A stretch of 24,399 bases of DNA from Clostridiales bacterium (GTDB taxonomy: Bacteria > Bacillota > Clostridia > Oscillospirales > Oscillospiraceae): contig SFHI01000013.1 of NCBI GenBank assembly GCA_004555705.1, positions 1 to 24,399 on the forward strand, read 5' to 3'. Under the pieces are notes generated by a model. The model saw only the letters and a program-made list of their open reading frames with translations, ran no database searches and had not been told where the DNA came from. This document shows, piece after piece, positions 7,589-16,032 of the stretch (position 1 is the stretch's first letter; every line of letters begins with the position of its first letter). Position numbers and translations under genes: made by a program.

Positions 7589-8983
7589 TTATCCCCGCAC
7601 CTGGGCGAGATAGTCGTCGTCCCGCTGCTGTTTCTGCTGGGCAAGCCAGGACTGGACCCGCTCCATACCCGGGCCTACGATGTCCATGGTTCGTGTGTAG
7701 GAGTCTACGCAGTTTTGGTACAGGGAGTCTGTCAGGTTGAACGCCTCCTTCCATTCATCCCGCCTGGCGTCCTCCAGGGGCAGGATGTTGTATTCCAGCT
7801 TGCCGTTGACGCTGCTCAGGTTCACCCAGGTGGGCAGCACCTCTGCCGAGGCCAGGTACACGGTGCCGTCGGAATACTTCTCAAAGGTCACGGCGAAGAG
7901 CACGCCGTCCTCGGTGTGGCCGGTTTTCAGCCGCATTTCGGAAATCCGCTGGTTGGACACGGCGTTGCCCAGGGAGTAGATGCACACGGTTTTGTGCTCC
8001 GGGTCCGTGGCGGAGGTCAGCAGATCCACCGGCTGCACCACATGGGGGTGGCCGCCCACGATCACGTCCACACCCAGGTCGCACATCTTCTGGGCGATGG
8101 TATCCTGGTAGTTGTTCTCCACGATCTCATACTCCGTGCCCCAGTGGATGAAGAGCATGGTGGCCTCGGCGCCGTCGGCCTCCATCATCTCCAGAATATC
8201 CGTCATTTCGGTGTAGAAGGCGTCGAGATTGGTGTAGTTAAAATAGTTTATCAGGGCGGGATTTTCCACCGGGGAGTTGCCGTTGAGGCTGGGCTTGCCG
8301 CCGGACATACTGGTGGTGTAGGTGTAGGAAACCATGCCCACCTTAATGCCGCCCAAGTCCACCACGGCATAGCGGGGCTCCTCCTCCGTCAGCCGGGAGC
8401 CCAGCACCATGAGCCCCTTCTCCCGAGACACCTCAATGGTGCGCTTGAAGCCATCCATCAGGGTATCGTAGCAGTGGTTGTTGGAGGTCAGCAGCATATC
8501 GTAGCCCGCGTCCACGATGGAATCGCCGAAGGCATCGGGCACATTGAACAGCGGCCAGCCCTGGTAGGGCTTGGAATCCCCGCCGAAGGTGGTCTCCAGA
8601 TTGGCCAGGGCAAAGTCGTAGCTGGAAACGTACTCCTTCACATAGCGGAACACGGACTCAAAGTCGTAGCTGCCATCGGTTTGGGCGCCGGAACGGATAA
8701 CACCGCCGTGCATCAGCAGATCGCCCTGGGTGGCGATGGAAGCGGTGGCTACCACGTGCTCCGGCTCCGGCAGGGTGGTTTCCGGGGGGGCGGTGGTTTC
8801 CTCGGGTTCGGATTCCCGGTTCCCGGTGGGAAGCCGGATTTCCTCTGTGGGGCGGCTCTCCACCTCCAGCCCCGGCAAATCCAGGCACAGCTTTACCGTG
8901 TAGACCGTTCCGGCAATGAACACCGCCATCAGCAGGATCAGAATGATCTTCAAAACAATATGGTTGCTCTTCTTCGGTGGCAT
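7589..8983 (-). CDS. CapA-family protein (PGA_cap metallophosphatase fold), membrane-anchored
   Basis: A 464-residue protein with a single N-terminal membrane segment (HIVLKIILILLMAVFIAG, about residues 7-25), a Pro/Thr/Glu-rich linker (about 40-75), then a CapA/poly-gamma-glutamate-synthesis-type domain. Seen in order are ATQGDLLMHGGV (metal-binding Asp and His), ANLETTFGG, LLTSNNHCYD, FIHWGTEYE and VIVGGHPHVVQP. These belong to the calcineurin-like fold of CapA proteins, which act outside the membrane on cell-surface polymers. In many Firmicutes the exact substrate is unknown, and no capB/capC partners are present here. The chosen ATG has GAGGAGG seven bases upstream. The open frame extends to 9145, but that part is only repeat sequence. 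It probably forms a surface-directed pair with the next upstream gene. Confidence 0.85.
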   Translation of the reverse strand: MPPKKSNHIVLKIILILLMAVFIAGTVYTVKLCLDLPGLEVESRPTEEIRLPTGNRESEPEETTAPPETTLPEPEHVVATASIATQGDLLMHGGVIRSGAQTDGSYDFESVFRYVKEYVSSYDFALANLETTFGGDSKPYQGWPLFNVPDAFGDSIVDAGYDMLLTSNNHCYDTLMDGFKRTIEVSREKGLMVLGSRLTEEEPRYAVVDLGGIKVGMVSYTYTTSMSGGKPSLNGNSPVENPALINYFNYTNLDAFYTEMTDILEMMEADGAEATMLFIHWGTEYEIVENNYQDTIAQKMCDLGVDVIVGGHPHVVQPVDLLTSATDPEHKTVCIYSLGNAVSNQRISEMRLKTGHTEDGVLFAVTFEKYSDGTVYLASAEVLPTWVNLSSVNGKLEYNILPLEDARRDEWKEAFNLTDSLYQNCVDSYTRTMDIVGPGMERVQSWLAQQKQQRDDDYLAQVRG

Positions 8984-9038
8984 AGCATTTCCTCCTCTGC
9001 GCCATACGGAAAACGCGCAAAATTCATAAACAAGCGGT

Positions 9039-9215
9039 AAATGGTGTTCGGCGATTTCCGAACACGTTGCGTTGCTGCCGTAGGGGCGGATAATATCCGC
9101 CCGAAAACGTTCTTCCTTTTGAGCGTTTCCGATAAAACGCAGCATTTTCGTTGACGAAACGTGGCGGGCGGATAATATCCGTCCCTACGGTAACATCTTG
9201 ACAAGCACCAATTTG
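9039..9215. repeat. Concentric inverted-repeat element, copy 3 (GTAGGGGCGGATA core)
   Basis: Arms AAATGGTGTTCG (9039-9050) and CAAGCACCAATTTG (9202-9215). The core, from about 9079 to 9190, begins CGTAGGGGCGGATAATATC and ends with the near-complement GATAATATCCGTCCCTACG. It lies in the upstream region of the CapA-like gene. A separate small hairpin TCCCGAAGGGA follows at about 9230. Confidence 0.88.
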
Positions 9216-9260
9216 TCGTCCTTTTGAATCGTCCCGAAGGGACACGGCTGTCCGCTTCGA

Positions 9261-10322
9261 TTATCCTCCCAGGCAGCTCCGGCAGGGGGTGTACCCGGCC
9301 TCGATGGCCTCCCGGTAGCTGTCAAAGCTCACCCGGTTGCGCTCCGAGGGCAGACCGGAGCAGTCCCCGGCATGGAAAACGCGGGAATTCTTGTTGCCGA
9401 TGAACTCCCCGGCGTACTCCGCGTTCTCCGGGGCGGCATTCTGGTTGTCCCAGGTGAAGGTGATTTCGGCGCCGTCGCTTCGGGCCACCACCGTTCCCAG
9501 GTAATCCGTGCGGAAGATCGTCACCCCCGCGTGGAACAGCCGGGACAGGGGCTCCTCATGGGGATGGCCGTAGGTGTTGCCCGTGCCCACGCTGATGACA
9601 CCGTACTCCGGCTCCACCTCATAGAGGAAGCGGTAGCCCGAGGAGGTGTTGCTGCCGTGATGCCCAACCTTCAGCACATCGGCTTTCACGTTGGCACCGG
9701 CATCCAGCAGATCATTCTCCGCCTCCTGCTCCATATCCCCGGTGAAGAGGAAGGAAGTTTCCCCATAGTCCACCCTTGTGACGATGGAGGTGTTGTTGGT
9801 GTCCGGGTAGTCCTTCACCGGCCCCAGGATGGTGACCCGGGCGTCCCCCAGGTCAAACCCGTCCCCCGGCACCGGCAGGGTCACGGTCAGCCGCTGCTGG
9901 TCGACATAACGCATAAAGTCGTCGAAGCACTTGGACGCGTAGGTGGTGGTGGGGCTGTAGACCGCCCGGGTGGGGTACACCGCCAGCACGGCGGGAAGCC
10001 CTCCCACATGGTCCTCGTGGGCGTGGGTGCAGATCACCGCTTCCAGCTCGGAAACCCCCTGCTGCTCCAGGTAGGATACCACCAGCTGCCCATCGTCCAC
10101 ATTGCCCCCGTCAATCAGCATGAATTCCCCGCCGCAGGCAAGAAGGGCGCAGTCCGCCTGGCCCACGTCGATGTAGTGGACGGAAAGCCCCTCCCCGGTG
10201 CTCCGGGCAGGCTCCTCCACCAGGGGCAGGAAATCTCCGCCCAGCAGCAGCCCCGCCAGGGCCGCCAGCAGCGCCGCCGCCGAGGACAGCCAGGCAGCAA
10301 TTTTTTTCTTTTTGCTCGTCAT
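9261..10322 (-). CDS. ComEC-like MBL-fold hydrolase with C-terminal Ada-like Cys motif, secreted or membrane-anchored
   Basis: A 353-residue protein with a short basic N-terminus and a hydrophobic segment (residues 9-34) acting as signal or anchor. A metallo-beta-lactamase domain of the ComEC/Rec2 C-terminal type follows: IDVGQADCALL (51-61), THAHEDHVGG (99-108) with the HxHxDH zinc motif, LFTGDM (192-197) and VGHHGSNTSS (219-228). After about residue 300 there is a separate tail, FIGNKNSRVFHAGDCSG...GYTPCRSC, which resembles the small metal-binding Cys motif found at the ends of some secreted nucleases and related to the Ada N-terminal motif. Such proteins are often annotated as competence-like hydrolases. 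A role in extracellular nucleic acid or phosphoester hydrolysis is plausible but unproven. Start supported by GAGG before the ATG. Confidence 0.82.
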   Translation of the reverse strand: MTSKKKKIAAWLSSAAALLAALAGLLLGGDFLPLVEEPARSTGEGLSVHYIDVGQADCALLACGGEFMLIDGGNVDDGQLVVSYLEQQGVSELEAVICTHAHEDHVGGLPAVLAVYPTRAVYSPTTTYASKCFDDFMRYVDQQRLTVTLPVPGDGFDLGDARVTILGPVKDYPDTNNTSIVTRVDYGETSFLFTGDMEQEAENDLLDAGANVKADVLKVGHHGSNTSSGYRFLYEVEPEYGVISVGTGNTYGHPHEEPLSRLFHAGVTIFRTDYLGTVVARSDGAEITFTWDNQNAAPENAEYAGEFIGNKNSRVFHAGDCSGLPSERNRVSFDSYREAIEAGYTPCRSCLGG

Positions 10323-10356
10323 AATTTACCTCGTCAGCATATCCCGTCAGAGGGGC

Positions 10357-10613
10357 AAATTGGGAGTTTGTAGGGATGACGGAAAGCAATGCCTTCCCCC
10401 GGGGGAAGGTGCCCCGCATGGGCGGATGAGGAATGGCGAAACCTGAAATTTTCCGCAACGGTTGGAATTACGGTACTACGTCTGGACGAATTCCGAGAAA
10501 CAGGGACGATTCGGTAATCTACAGCGGTCGCCGTTCCTCATCCACCGCTTCGCGGTCCCCCTTCCCCCCGGGGGAAGGTATTATTCCACCAACATCCCTA
10601 CAAACACCAATTT
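10357..10613. repeat. Concentric inverted-repeat element, copy 4 (CTTCCCCCGGGGGAAG core)
   Basis: Arms AAATTGGGAGTTTG (10357-10370) followed by TAGGGAT, and ATCCCTA followed by CAAACACCAATTT (10601-10613). Inside are CCTTCCCCCGGGGGAAGG near 10392, GGATGAGGAATGGCGA pairing with TCGCCGTTCCTCATCC, and CTTCCCCCCGGGGGAAGG near 10561. The right arm overlaps the TAA stop of the neighbouring dehydrogenase gene. Confidence 0.87.
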
Positions 10614-11406
10614 ACGCATCCAGATTTCGGTTATTTTTGGGTTTTCTCTGCTGCTTCAGCCACACGTTCATCACCAGGCTGTGGGGCAGCAGCTTCACCA
10701 GCCGCACCTGGGTGCGCACCGGGAAACCGTGGACGGAGTAGTCCTTTTTGCTCCGGTACAGGTCCCTCAGACCGGTTTTCACCACGTCCTTCGCCTCGTA
10801 CAGCCGGTCAAAATACTGCACCTTGCTTCCGTTGGTGGCAAAGGCGTGGCGGAAGAACTCGGTTTTCACCCATCCCGGATTCATGGCCATGCAGCGGATG
10901 CCCTGCTCCTTAAGCTCCCGGTTCATGGCCCGGCTGTAGCTCAGGACAAAGGCCTTGGTGGCGCCGTAGGTGGTGATGTAGGGCACGGGCTGGAAGGCGG
11001 ACAGGCTGTCCAGCTGGAGAATGTGGCCCCCCTTTCCCATATAGGGAAGCACCAGCCGGGTCATCCGCAGCAGGGCCTTGCAGTTCAGGTCGATCATCCG
11101 GCACTCCTCCTCCACGGGAATGTCGCCGTAGAAGCCGAACTTGCCGAAGCCCGCCGCATTGACCAGAAGCTCCACGTTGGGCTTTTCCGCGGCCAACAGC
11201 CCTTCCAGCTCCCGGAAGCTCTCCTCCCGACAAAGGTCCAGGGCGATGGGCCGCACCGGAAGGGCGCATTCGCCCTTCAGCTTTTCCAGCTCCTGGCCCC
11301 GCCGGGCAATGGCCCAGATTTCATCGGGCCTTACATACTCCGACAGCTGCAATACAAATTCCCGTCCCATCCCGGAGCTTGCCCCGGTGACAATGGCGAT
11401 GTTCAT
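10612..11406 (-). CDS. Short-chain dehydrogenase/reductase (SDR)
   Basis: A 264-residue classical SDR. The cofactor loop TGASSGMG is at residues 7-14, NAAG at 83-86, the catalytic serine in DSLSAF (133-138) and YGATK (147-151). The C-terminal third (about 200-264) is basic and contains PHSLVMNVWLKQQRKPK, perhaps membrane-associated. Substrate is not predictable. The ATG at 11406 is preceded by AGGAGG. The open frame extends upstream to 11703, but this is repeat sequence. The stop codon TAA is formed inside the right arm of the adjacent repeat. The gene is downstream of cca on the same strand but separated by a 330-bp repeat element with a candidate promoter, so it is probably transcribed on its own. 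Confidence 0.88.
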   Translation of the reverse strand: MNIAIVTGASSGMGREFVLQLSEYVRPDEIWAIARRGQELEKLKGECALPVRPIALDLCREESFRELEGLLAAEKPNVELLVNAAGFGKFGFYGDIPVEEECRMIDLNCKALLRMTRLVLPYMGKGGHILQLDSLSAFQPVPYITTYGATKAFVLSYSRAMNRELKEQGIRCMAMNPGWVKTEFFRHAFATNGSKVQYFDRLYEAKDVVKTGLRDLYRSKKDYSVHGFPVRTQVRLVKLLPHSLVMNVWLKQQRKPKNNRNLDA

Positions 11407-11438
11407 AACGAGACCTCCTGTTTGGAAGAGTAAAGAAG

Positions 11439-11467
11439 TGTATAGGAAACGAATTGACAATTGACAA
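11439..11467 (-). promoter_or_regulatory. Candidate promoter of the SDR gene, -35 inside repeat arm
   Basis: On the minus strand TTGTCA (11467-11462), 17 bp, TATACA (11444-11439), about 33 bp before the ATG. The -35 hexamer is part of the AATTGTCAATTGTCAATT arm of the neighbouring repeat. Confidence 0.4.
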
Positions 11468-11782
11468 TTAAGGTATCCCTTCGGGACGAATATAAAATAT
11501 AAAAGACGATAAGTGTTGTTTGACGCGCCGAAAAACGCTGTCATTACGAGGAACGCAGCGACGTGGCAATCCCTTAGGTTTTCCGAGAAGTGCGAAAAAC
11601 AGACAAACGCCCTAACGAACCATCCTGAATTGTTGGGGGATTGCCACGACCAGTGTGCGCACTGGTCTCGCAATGACAGTTCTAACGAACGTTCAACCAC
11701 CAAATTGCCGGAATGCCGCGCTTACCTGGCTGTCATTTTCAATCATCCCCGAAGGGGATTCCATAATTGTCAATTGTCAATT
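11452..11782. repeat. Concentric inverted-repeat element, copy 5 (three shells, TGTCATTGCGA core inverted)
   Basis: Outer shell AATTGACAATTGACAATT (11452-11469) and AATTGTCAATTGTCAATT (11765-11782). Next come TATCCCTTCGGGACG near 11474 and CATCCCCGAAGGGGATT near 11744. The middle arms AGTGTTGTTTG (about 11512-11522) and CAACCACCAAATT (11694-11706) are degenerate. The core runs 11539-11678, from TGTCATTACGAG to TCGCAATGACA. The loop of the core is the reverse complement of that in copy 10. The right shell overlaps the stop codon of cca. Confidence 0.88.
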
Positions 11783-13114
11783 TGTAAGCGAAAGCACCGT
11801 TTTCCCCGCTTCCCGCAGCAGGGCTTCCCGGTCATTGGGGACCCGCTCCTCCAGCACCGCGTCCAGCAGGGCGTTCAGGGTCTTTCCGATGTCCGGGCCA
11901 CGGAGTCCCAGGGCCATCATATCCTTTCCGTTCACGGCCAGGTCCTGAAGCCGGAGGCAGGCGTTTTCCGCACGGATTTCCCCCAGAAGGGCACGAATCC
12001 GGCGGAACTGGTCGAAATCCTGCTCCTCCCCGGTGCCCTTACTGCCCATATCCGCCTCCTGCAGCTGCAGCAGCTGCTCCACCGTCTCCCAGCCCAGGAT
12101 TCTCACCCGGCGTTTCAGCAAGCGCTTGTCCTCCTCCAGGCGGGTCATGTGATGGCGGATCAGCACCGCCGCCCCCTCCCGCAGAGCGGTGGGAGCTTTC
12201 AGGCGGTGGAGAATCCCATCCGCAGCCTCCGCGCTCGCCTGCGCGTGGCCGTAGAAGTGGCCCCGGCCGGTTTCGTCCAGGGTGAAGGTGGTTATCTTCC
12301 CCACATCGTGGAGCAGCGCCGCCCAGCGCAGCGTCAAATCTCCCGGCACGGCCCCCACAACATGGGCAGTGTGGGTGTACAGGTCATAGGCATGGTGGGG
12401 GGAATGCTGGTCAAAGCCCACCATGGGCTTCATCTCCGGGATGACCTCCGTGATCACCGGGGCAAACCGGATCAGCTCCGGCCCGGTGATCCCCGGCAGC
12501 AGCGCGCAGAGCTCGGCGAATACCCGCTCCCGGGAAAGCCCCTCCATCAGCGGGGCAAGGGTCTCCATGGCCACCAGGGTATTCTCTTCCACGGTCAGGT
12601 TAAACCGAACCGCGAACCGGACCCCCCGGAGAATCCGCAGGGCATCCTCCCGGAACCGTTGTTCCGGGTCCCCCACCGCCCGGAGGATGCCTGTCTCCAG
12701 GTCCTCCCGGCCGCCGAAGGGGTCCTGAAGCCCCTCCCGGGGGTTCCAGGCCATGGCGTTGATGGTAAAGTCCCGCCGCAGCAAATCCTCCCGCAGCTCC
12801 GGAACAAATTTTACCCACTGGGGGTGCCGTCCGTCCCGGTAGTCTCCCTCGGTGCGCAGCGTGGTAATCTCCACCACGCCCTCCGGGGTGACCACCCCCA
12901 CGGTTCCGTGCTTCACACCGGCAAGCACCAGCTCCCGATCCGGAAAAGCCGCCTGAATCTGCTCCGGCAGGGCATCGGTACACAGGTCAAAATCGTGGGG
13001 CGTTTTCCCCAGGCAGGCGTCCCGGACGCAGCCCCCCACAGCCCAGGCCCGGAACCCGGCCTTTTCCAGCCGCTCCAGGCAGCCCAGGACATATTCCGGC
13101 AGAGCCATGGTCAT
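11777..13114 (-). CDS. cca: CCA-adding tRNA nucleotidyltransferase (class II)
   Basis: A 445-residue enzyme that adds or repairs the 3' CCA end of tRNAs. The head has GGCVRD (27-32) and the catalytic Asp pair in HDFDLCT (Asp41, Asp43), then RRDFTINAM (113-121), the GGREDLETGILRAVGDP neck region and EDALRILRGVRFAVRF (156-171). An HD domain (LLHDVGK, 267-273) follows, as in many bacterial class II enzymes. The start at 13114 overlaps the TGA of the upstream membrane-protein gene as ATGA, indicating translational coupling. GGGAG lies upstream. An ATG two codons later is possible. The last two codons before the stop (Thr-Asn) and the TGA come from the shell of a repeat element. Confidence 0.92.
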   Translation of the reverse strand: MTMALPEYVLGCLERLEKAGFRAWAVGGCVRDACLGKTPHDFDLCTDALPEQIQAAFPDRELVLAGVKHGTVGVVTPEGVVEITTLRTEGDYRDGRHPQWVKFVPELREDLLRRDFTINAMAWNPREGLQDPFGGREDLETGILRAVGDPEQRFREDALRILRGVRFAVRFNLTVEENTLVAMETLAPLMEGLSRERVFAELCALLPGITGPELIRFAPVITEVIPEMKPMVGFDQHSPHHAYDLYTHTAHVVGAVPGDLTLRWAALLHDVGKITTFTLDETGRGHFYGHAQASAEAADGILHRLKAPTALREGAAVLIRHHMTRLEEDKRLLKRRVRILGWETVEQLLQLQEADMGSKGTGEEQDFDQFRRIRALLGEIRAENACLRLQDLAVNGKDMMALGLRGPDIGKTLNALLDAVLEERVPNDREALLREAGKTVLSLTN

Positions 13115-13803
13115 AGCGGTTCTCCCGGGGCGTCGGCGTTTGTCAGCATCCACAGCCCGCAGCCCAGGTACATGGGTACAAACTGGGTTTTCGCCAGGGC
13201 GGCCATGCAGACAAAGCCTCCGATCAGCCCCACCACCCGGCGGCTCCGGAATTTCTCCGGCACGCAGCGCAGGTAGGCAAAGGCCATCATCGCCAGAGCC
13301 CCCAGCAGGGGGAACAGGTAGTCCTGCAGCTGGGGATGGGAGACCCAGCTGCGGTAGCAGCACACCACATTCATGGCAAAGAACAGGCAGGCCAGCCCAT
13401 AGCAGAGCATAGGGGGCCTTCCTCCCCGCAGGCGGGAGACGGCCGCCCACCCAAGGCCCACGCAGGCCACCGCGGACAGGGCCAGGCGGATGACCTCCAG
13501 CGCAGAGACAAGGGAGTGGATGCTTTCCGGCAGGGTAAGCAGAATGCTTACCGTGGCCAGCAGCTCCCCCAGAGCCTCCGCCGCGGGGTACCGTTTCTCC
13601 CGGGGGCCGCCGCCGGAGAGCACAGCCAGCAAAGCGGCAGCGCCGGTCAGAATCCAGGCCCCCAGTTCCAGAGGATGCCCGGGAGTCAGCAGCCCCTTAT
13701 CATCCACGCAGAGCCGGTACAGCGCCAGCCGGAGCCCCAGGGCCCCCAGCCCCAACAGCAGCACCAGGCCGGGCAGTACGGCGGGATTTTTTCGCAGTTT
13801 CAT
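13111..13803 (-). CDS. Small polytopic membrane protein of unknown function
   Basis: A 230-residue protein I cannot assign to a family. It has about six hydrophobic segments: VLPGLVLLLGLGALGLRLAL (8-28), AWILTGAAALLAVLSG (about 49-64), LGELLATVSILLTLP (about 78-92), ALSAVACVGLGWAAV (about 108-122), LCYGLACLFFAMNVVCC (about 132-148) and YLFPLLGALAMMAFAYL (about 161-177), with a final one near 190-220. Short basic loops separate them. The start ATG follows GGGAGG, and the upstream in-frame extension is repeat DNA. Its stop overlaps the cca start (ATGA), so it is the first gene of a two-gene operon with cca. A link to tRNA maturation is not implied by this arrangement. Confidence 0.75.
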   Translation of the reverse strand: MKLRKNPAVLPGLVLLLGLGALGLRLALYRLCVDDKGLLTPGHPLELGAWILTGAAALLAVLSGGGPREKRYPAAEALGELLATVSILLTLPESIHSLVSALEVIRLALSAVACVGLGWAAVSRLRGGRPPMLCYGLACLFFAMNVVCCYRSWVSHPQLQDYLFPLLGALAMMAFAYLRCVPEKFRSRRVVGLIGGFVCMAALAKTQFVPMYLGCGLWMLTNADAPGEPL

Positions 13804-13850
13804 GGTAAAGCCTCCCAGGTAGTCAGATGCACAGGGAAAAAGAGAGTGGG

Positions 13851-14084
13851 AAATTGGTGTTTGTCGCTGTGGGTCAAAGTTTTCTGTCATTGCGAGACCA
13901 GTGCGCACACTGGTCGTGGCAATCCCCCGGATAGAGGGGAAGTGTACCGAAAAGTACCCAGCAGACTGTAGGTCGCTACGATTTTTGGTGGTAATCGTTA
14001 CCTGGTTCCTTTCAACCGGGGGATTGCCACACCAGTGTGCGCACTGGTTCGCAATGACAGCAAAGAACGTACAAGCACCAATTT
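13851..14084 (-). repeat. Concentric inverted-repeat element, copy 6 (TGTCATTGCGA core, inverted)
   Basis: Arms AAATTGGTGTTTG (13851-13863) and CAAGCACCAATTT (14072-14084). The core, 13885-14059, is bounded by TGTCATTGCGA and TCGCAATGACA, each next to a CCAGTGxGCxCACTGG palindrome. The loop is the reverse complement of the loop of copy 8 (shared AACGATTACCACCAAAAA), so the core is inverted relative to that copy. A half of the outer shell, TTGTCAATAATTA, follows at 14111 and abuts the acyl-CoA synthetase stop. Confidence 0.88.
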
Positions 14085-14120
14085 ATCGCTCAGTTTTCGG
14101 AATACCTTAGTTGTCAATAA

Positions 14121-15833
14121 TTACTTCACGCCGGCAGCAGCTTCCTCTTCCAGAACCCGGTAGGCAACCTTTCCCACCAGGGTCTTGGGCAGCTCCTTGC
14201 GGAACTCCAGCTCCCGGGGCATGGCGTATTTCGCGATCCGGCCGGAGCAGTAGTCCAGCAGCTCCTTCTTAAGCTCCTCGGTGGGCTCCACGCCGGGCAT
14301 GGGCACCACATAGGCCCTGACCCGCTGGCCCCGGTAGTCGTCCTTCACACCGATGACGCAGCTGAGCAGCACCTTCTCGTGGCTGTCGATGATGTTCTCC
14401 AGCTGGGAGGGGTAGACGTTGTAGCCGGAGGAGACGATCATCCGCTTGATCCGCTGGCGGAAGTAGACGAAGCCGTCCTGGTCCATGTGGCCCAGGTCTC
14501 CGGTGTGGAGCCAGATGCGCCCGTCGTAGTGGCGGCGCAGGGTGGCGGCGGTCTCCTCGGGATTGTCCATGTAGCCCATCATCACCGTGGGGCCGGAGAC
14601 GCAGATCTCGCCCTCGGTGTTGGCGGGGACCTCCTGGGTGGTGCCGGGGGTGACGATTTTATAGAAGGTGTCCGGGAAGGGCACGCCGATGGACCCGGAC
14701 CGGGCATAATCCTTGGGGGTCAGGCAGGAGGCGGTGACGCACTCGGTGGTGCCGTAGCCCTCCCGAATCTGCTGGTCGCAGTTGTGGGCCCGGAGGAAGG
14801 CGTCCACCTTCTTCTTTAATTCGGGGCTCAGGCTGTCGCCGCCGGAGAAAATGCCCTTCAGGAAGCTCAGGTCCACGCCCTCCAGCTTGGGGGCCCGGAG
14901 CAGGGCCTCGAACAGGGTGGGCACGCCGGGGATCAGGTTGGGCTTCTGCTTCACCAGCACGTCGGCGTAGGTTTTCACACTGAACTGGGGCACCAGGATG
15001 CAGGTGGCGCCGCCGATCAGGGCGGTGTGGATGCCGATGCCCAGACCGAAGCCGTGGAACACGGGCATGACGGAGAGCATCTTCATATCGGAAATCTTGT
15101 CGTAGCCGGAGGCCGCGATGGTCTGCAGGCCCAGGGCGTTGAAATTCAGGTTGCTGAGCATGATGCCCTTGGTGGTGCCGGTGGTGCCGCCGGAATAGAG
15201 GATGGCGCCGCAGGCGTCATAGGCACCGTCGTCCTGGGGCAGGGTCTCCCCTTTTCCCGCCGCCACCATGTCGTACCAGTAAGTATAGCCGGTTTTGGGC
15301 AGTTTCTTCACCGCCCGGGCATTTTTCGTCAGGGGATACAGGGCGCTTAAGGGGAAGGGCAGCTCCTCCTGAATCCGGGCAATGAGGATTTCCGTGGGAT
15401 TCTCCAGCTCGGGCAGGATGCTCTCCACCTTCTCATAGAACTGGTCCAGGGTTAAGATGGCCTTGGACTTGGAAAAATTCAGGTAGAAGGCGATCTCCTT
15501 GGCGGCGGACAGGGGGTGGATCATGTTGGGGATGGCCCCGATCCGGTTCAGGGCGTAGAAGCAGTCCAGCGCCTGGGGGGTGTTGGCCATGCAGATGGTC
15601 ACCCGGTCGCCCTTGCCGACGCCCATGTGGACGAGGCCCCGGGCGGCGGCATCGATCCGCTTCATGAAGACCTTATAGGTGGTTTCCTTGCCCATGAATA
15701 CATAGGCCACATTATCCGGATATCTTTTGGCAGCCAGGGCCACCATTTGGTACATGGTTTTGTGGGGGTAGTCCAGAGAAGCGGGGGTATTCCCGTAATA
15801 CGCCAGCCAGGGCGCGGAGGCACTCAGTCCCAT
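14121..15833 (-). CDS. AMP-dependent acyl-CoA synthetase (fatty-acid-CoA ligase type)
   Basis: A 570-residue member of the ANL adenylating superfamily. The phosphate-binding loop YSGGTTGTTKG is at 213-223. Other motifs are PVFHGFGLGIG, a GYGTTE (A5), the HTGDLG segment (A7), the FVYFRQRIKRMIVSSGYNVYP hinge and the C-terminal LPKTLVGKVAYR with the catalytic lysine. These indicate carboxylate activation to an acyl-AMP and transfer to CoA. Full length suggests a long- or medium-chain fatty acid ligase. The start has a weak GGATGAG upstream. A -10 TATAAT lies at 15903-15898. The neighbouring divergent gene encodes a phospholipid acyltransferase, compatible with lipid metabolism, but there is no shared operon. 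Confidence 0.87.
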   Translation of the reverse strand: MGLSASAPWLAYYGNTPASLDYPHKTMYQMVALAAKRYPDNVAYVFMGKETTYKVFMKRIDAAARGLVHMGVGKGDRVTICMANTPQALDCFYALNRIGAIPNMIHPLSAAKEIAFYLNFSKSKAILTLDQFYEKVESILPELENPTEILIARIQEELPFPLSALYPLTKNARAVKKLPKTGYTYWYDMVAAGKGETLPQDDGAYDACGAILYSGGTTGTTKGIMLSNLNFNALGLQTIAASGYDKISDMKMLSVMPVFHGFGLGIGIHTALIGGATCILVPQFSVKTYADVLVKQKPNLIPGVPTLFEALLRAPKLEGVDLSFLKGIFSGGDSLSPELKKKVDAFLRAHNCDQQIREGYGTTECVTASCLTPKDYARSGSIGVPFPDTFYKIVTPGTTQEVPANTEGEICVSGPTVMMGYMDNPEETAATLRRHYDGRIWLHTGDLGHMDQDGFVYFRQRIKRMIVSSGYNVYPSQLENIIDSHEKVLLSCVIGVKDDYRGQRVRAYVVPMPGVEPTEELKKELLDYCSGRIAKYAMPRELEFRKELPKTLVGKVAYRVLEEEAAAGVK

Positions 15834-15897
15834 TGTTTCTCATCCATCCTTGTATGTAAGAATCGCCGGCCCGGCACAGTGGGCCATACATCAGTGT

Positions 15898-15903
15898 ATT
15901 ATA
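15898..15903 (-). promoter_or_regulatory. -10 element upstream of the acyl-CoA synthetase
   Basis: TATAAT read on the minus strand, 65 bp upstream of the start codon. No good -35 is visible at 16-18 bp. Confidence 0.4.
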
Positions 15904-15967
15904 GCAGTTTTTTCTCCGGATTTCCACCCCTAAGTGAAAAAACCTTCCCCTTCCTCAAAAATCCCCC

Positions 15968-15996
15968 TTGTTTCAGACCGGACAAGCGAGTATAAT
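15968..15996 (+). promoter_or_regulatory. Promoter of the PlsC-type acyltransferase
   Basis: TTGTTT (15968-15973), 17 bp, TATAAT (15991-15996). The repeat element at 16033-16207 lies between this promoter and the ATG at 16255, so it would form the bulk of the 5' leader. Confidence 0.6.
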
Positions 15997-16032
15997 GGTC
16001 GAAACAAACCATCTTCTTCCCGAAGGAGCGGC

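Noticed and set aside
7574..9040. A 488-codon plus-strand open frame opposite the CapA-like gene
   Set aside because: Low-complexity His/Gly/Val composition typical of an antisense frame, with no family features.
8984..9145. N-terminal extension of the CapA-like protein
   Set aside because: The extension is encoded by repeat copy 3. The internal ATG at 8983 has GAGGAGG and starts directly before a membrane anchor.
11513..13276. A 587-codon plus-strand open frame opposite cca
   Set aside because: Shadow frame that begins in repeat DNA. The minus strand encodes the CCA-adding enzyme.
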